A DNA stretch of 14,790 nucleotides from an uncultured Sulfitobacter sp. (GTDB taxonomy: Bacteria; Pseudomonadota; Alphaproteobacteria; Rhodobacterales; Rhodobacteraceae): assembly GCA_937923365.1 (NCBI GenBank), contig CALAIJ010000184.1:1-14790 (forward strand). Reading direction: 5' to 3'. Shown here in pieces: positions 14,083 through 14,790 of this stretch. The stretch's first letter is position 1. Each line of letters begins with the position of its first letter. Made by a program: the position numbers and the translations under genes. The notes below the pieces were generated by a model that saw only the letters and a list, made by a program, of their open reading frames with translations, made no database searches and was not told the origin of the DNA.

Positions 14083-14790
14083 TTGGTAATCTCACGCATT
14101 GCTGACGGCATCTGGCGTCAGGTCGAAATGGTACAGGACACTGTTTCGGAAACACTATTTGAACCCGTGATCCGTCTGGGCGTCACCGGGCTTGCGCGGT
14201 CAGGCAAGACGGTTTTCATCACGTCACTGGTGGCAAACCTGCTGGATCGCGGCAGAATGCCCGCGTTACTGGCCGCCAAGGAAGGCCGCATCGAAGCTGC
14301 GTTCCTGCAGCCGCAACCTGACGATACGGTGCCGCGTTTTGAATATGAGGCCCATCTGGCGGCGATGACCGGTCCAAAGCCCCACTGGCCGCAAAGCACG
14401 CGCACGATTTCCGAGTTGCGGTTGTCGTTGAAAGTACGGCCCAACGGGTTGTTGTCCGGTCTGCAAGGTCCGCGCACGATCCATCTGGATATTGTCGATT
14501 ACCCGGGCGAATGGCTGCTTGATCTGGCGTTGATGGACCGGACTTATGAAGACTGGTCCAGCGCCACGCTTGAGCGCATCAAAGACCGCCCAAGTGCAAG
14601 CAACTTCATGGCTTTGGTCGCGGATGTTGATCCAAAGTCTAAACATGATGAGACTTATGCACAGGAATTATCCACAGCCTTCGCTGCCTACCTGCAAGCG
14701 GCACGTGCCGAAGGGTTCTCCGATTGCACGCCGGGGCGGTTCTTGCTGCCGGGCGATCTGGCAGGCAGTCCGGTGCTGACTTTCGCGCCT
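14083..14790 (+). CDS. YcjX family P-loop ATPase/GTPase (5' part; cut by window edge)
   Basis: Open to the right edge, 236 codons from a proposed TTG at 14083 (MVISRIADGIWRQVE). It is preceded by AGAGGG about 10 nt upstream. ATG at 14047 is in frame and possible but has no ribosome binding site. After a short helix comes FEPVIRLGVTGLARSGKTVFITSLVANLLDRGRMP, with Walker A GLARSGKT at 36-43. RTIHLDIVDYPGEWLLDLALMDRTYEDWS is the DYPGEW signature of the YcjX/stress-induced nucleotide-binding family. Full members are roughly 460-490 residues, so about half is present. In related genomes ycjX is often followed by a YcjF/DUF697 membrane protein, which would lie outside the window. The cellular role is poorly defined (envelope-stress linked in enterobacteria). 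Confidence 0.93.
   Translation, partial: MVISRIADGIWRQVEMVQDTVSETLFEPVIRLGVTGLARSGKTVFITSLVANLLDRGRMPALLAAKEGRIEAAFLQPQPDDTVPRFEYEAHLAAMTGPKPHWPQSTRTISELRLSLKVRPNGLLSGLQGPRTIHLDIVDYPGEWLLDLALMDRTYEDWSSATLERIKDRPSASNFMALVADVDPKSKHDETYAQELSTAFAAYLQAARAEGFSDCTPGRFLLPGDLAGSPVLTFAP

Overview
The window reads as chromosomal DNA of a GC-rich alphaproteobacterium, most likely a marine Rhodobacteraceae (Roseobacter-group) strain. The main reason is a full-length GcrA, a cell-cycle regulator known only from alphaproteobacteria. It sits next to an argD-argF pair, which fits gene order I recall from that family. Nearly all of the window is coding, with short gaps. I see no rRNA, tRNA, insertion sequence, prophage or CRISPR array.

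Layout, left to right. On the minus strand: a TPR protein of the TTC38 type (cut by the left edge), a family III CoA-transferase, a ThDP-dependent decarboxylase/carboligase-like enzyme, a small DUF7684-like protein directly behind gcrA, gcrA itself, and an EamA/DMT transporter. The strand then switches to plus: a short leader ORF, argD, argF and a ketopantoate-reductase-like gene overlapping the end of argF. Next, on minus: a PiT phosphate permease that shares its stop-codon bases with the preceding gene, and a NUDIX hydrolase. Then gnd (plus), truA (minus, overlapping the gnd 3' end) and the start of a YcjX-type P-loop protein (plus, cut by the right edge).

The most interesting part is the 270-bp gap between the EamA gene and argD. 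It holds a 14-codon ORF, MINSNAYLLRRRRR-stop, with five consecutive arginine codons just before its stop. Two mutually exclusive RNA pairings follow it, and it lies upstream of two arginine-biosynthesis genes (acetylornithine aminotransferase and ornithine carbamoyltransferase). This looks like an arginine-responsive leader-peptide attenuator. Its promoter can be drawn so that transcription starts at the A of the leader ATG (leaderless), as is known for rhizobial trpL. A strong U-tract terminator is missing, so the exact mechanism is open.

The second notable object is the third gene of that unit. It has the overall fold pattern of ketopantoate reductase, but the first two NADP-loop glycines and every catalytic position I could align are replaced, while the reading frame is intact. 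It is a candidate pseudoenzyme.
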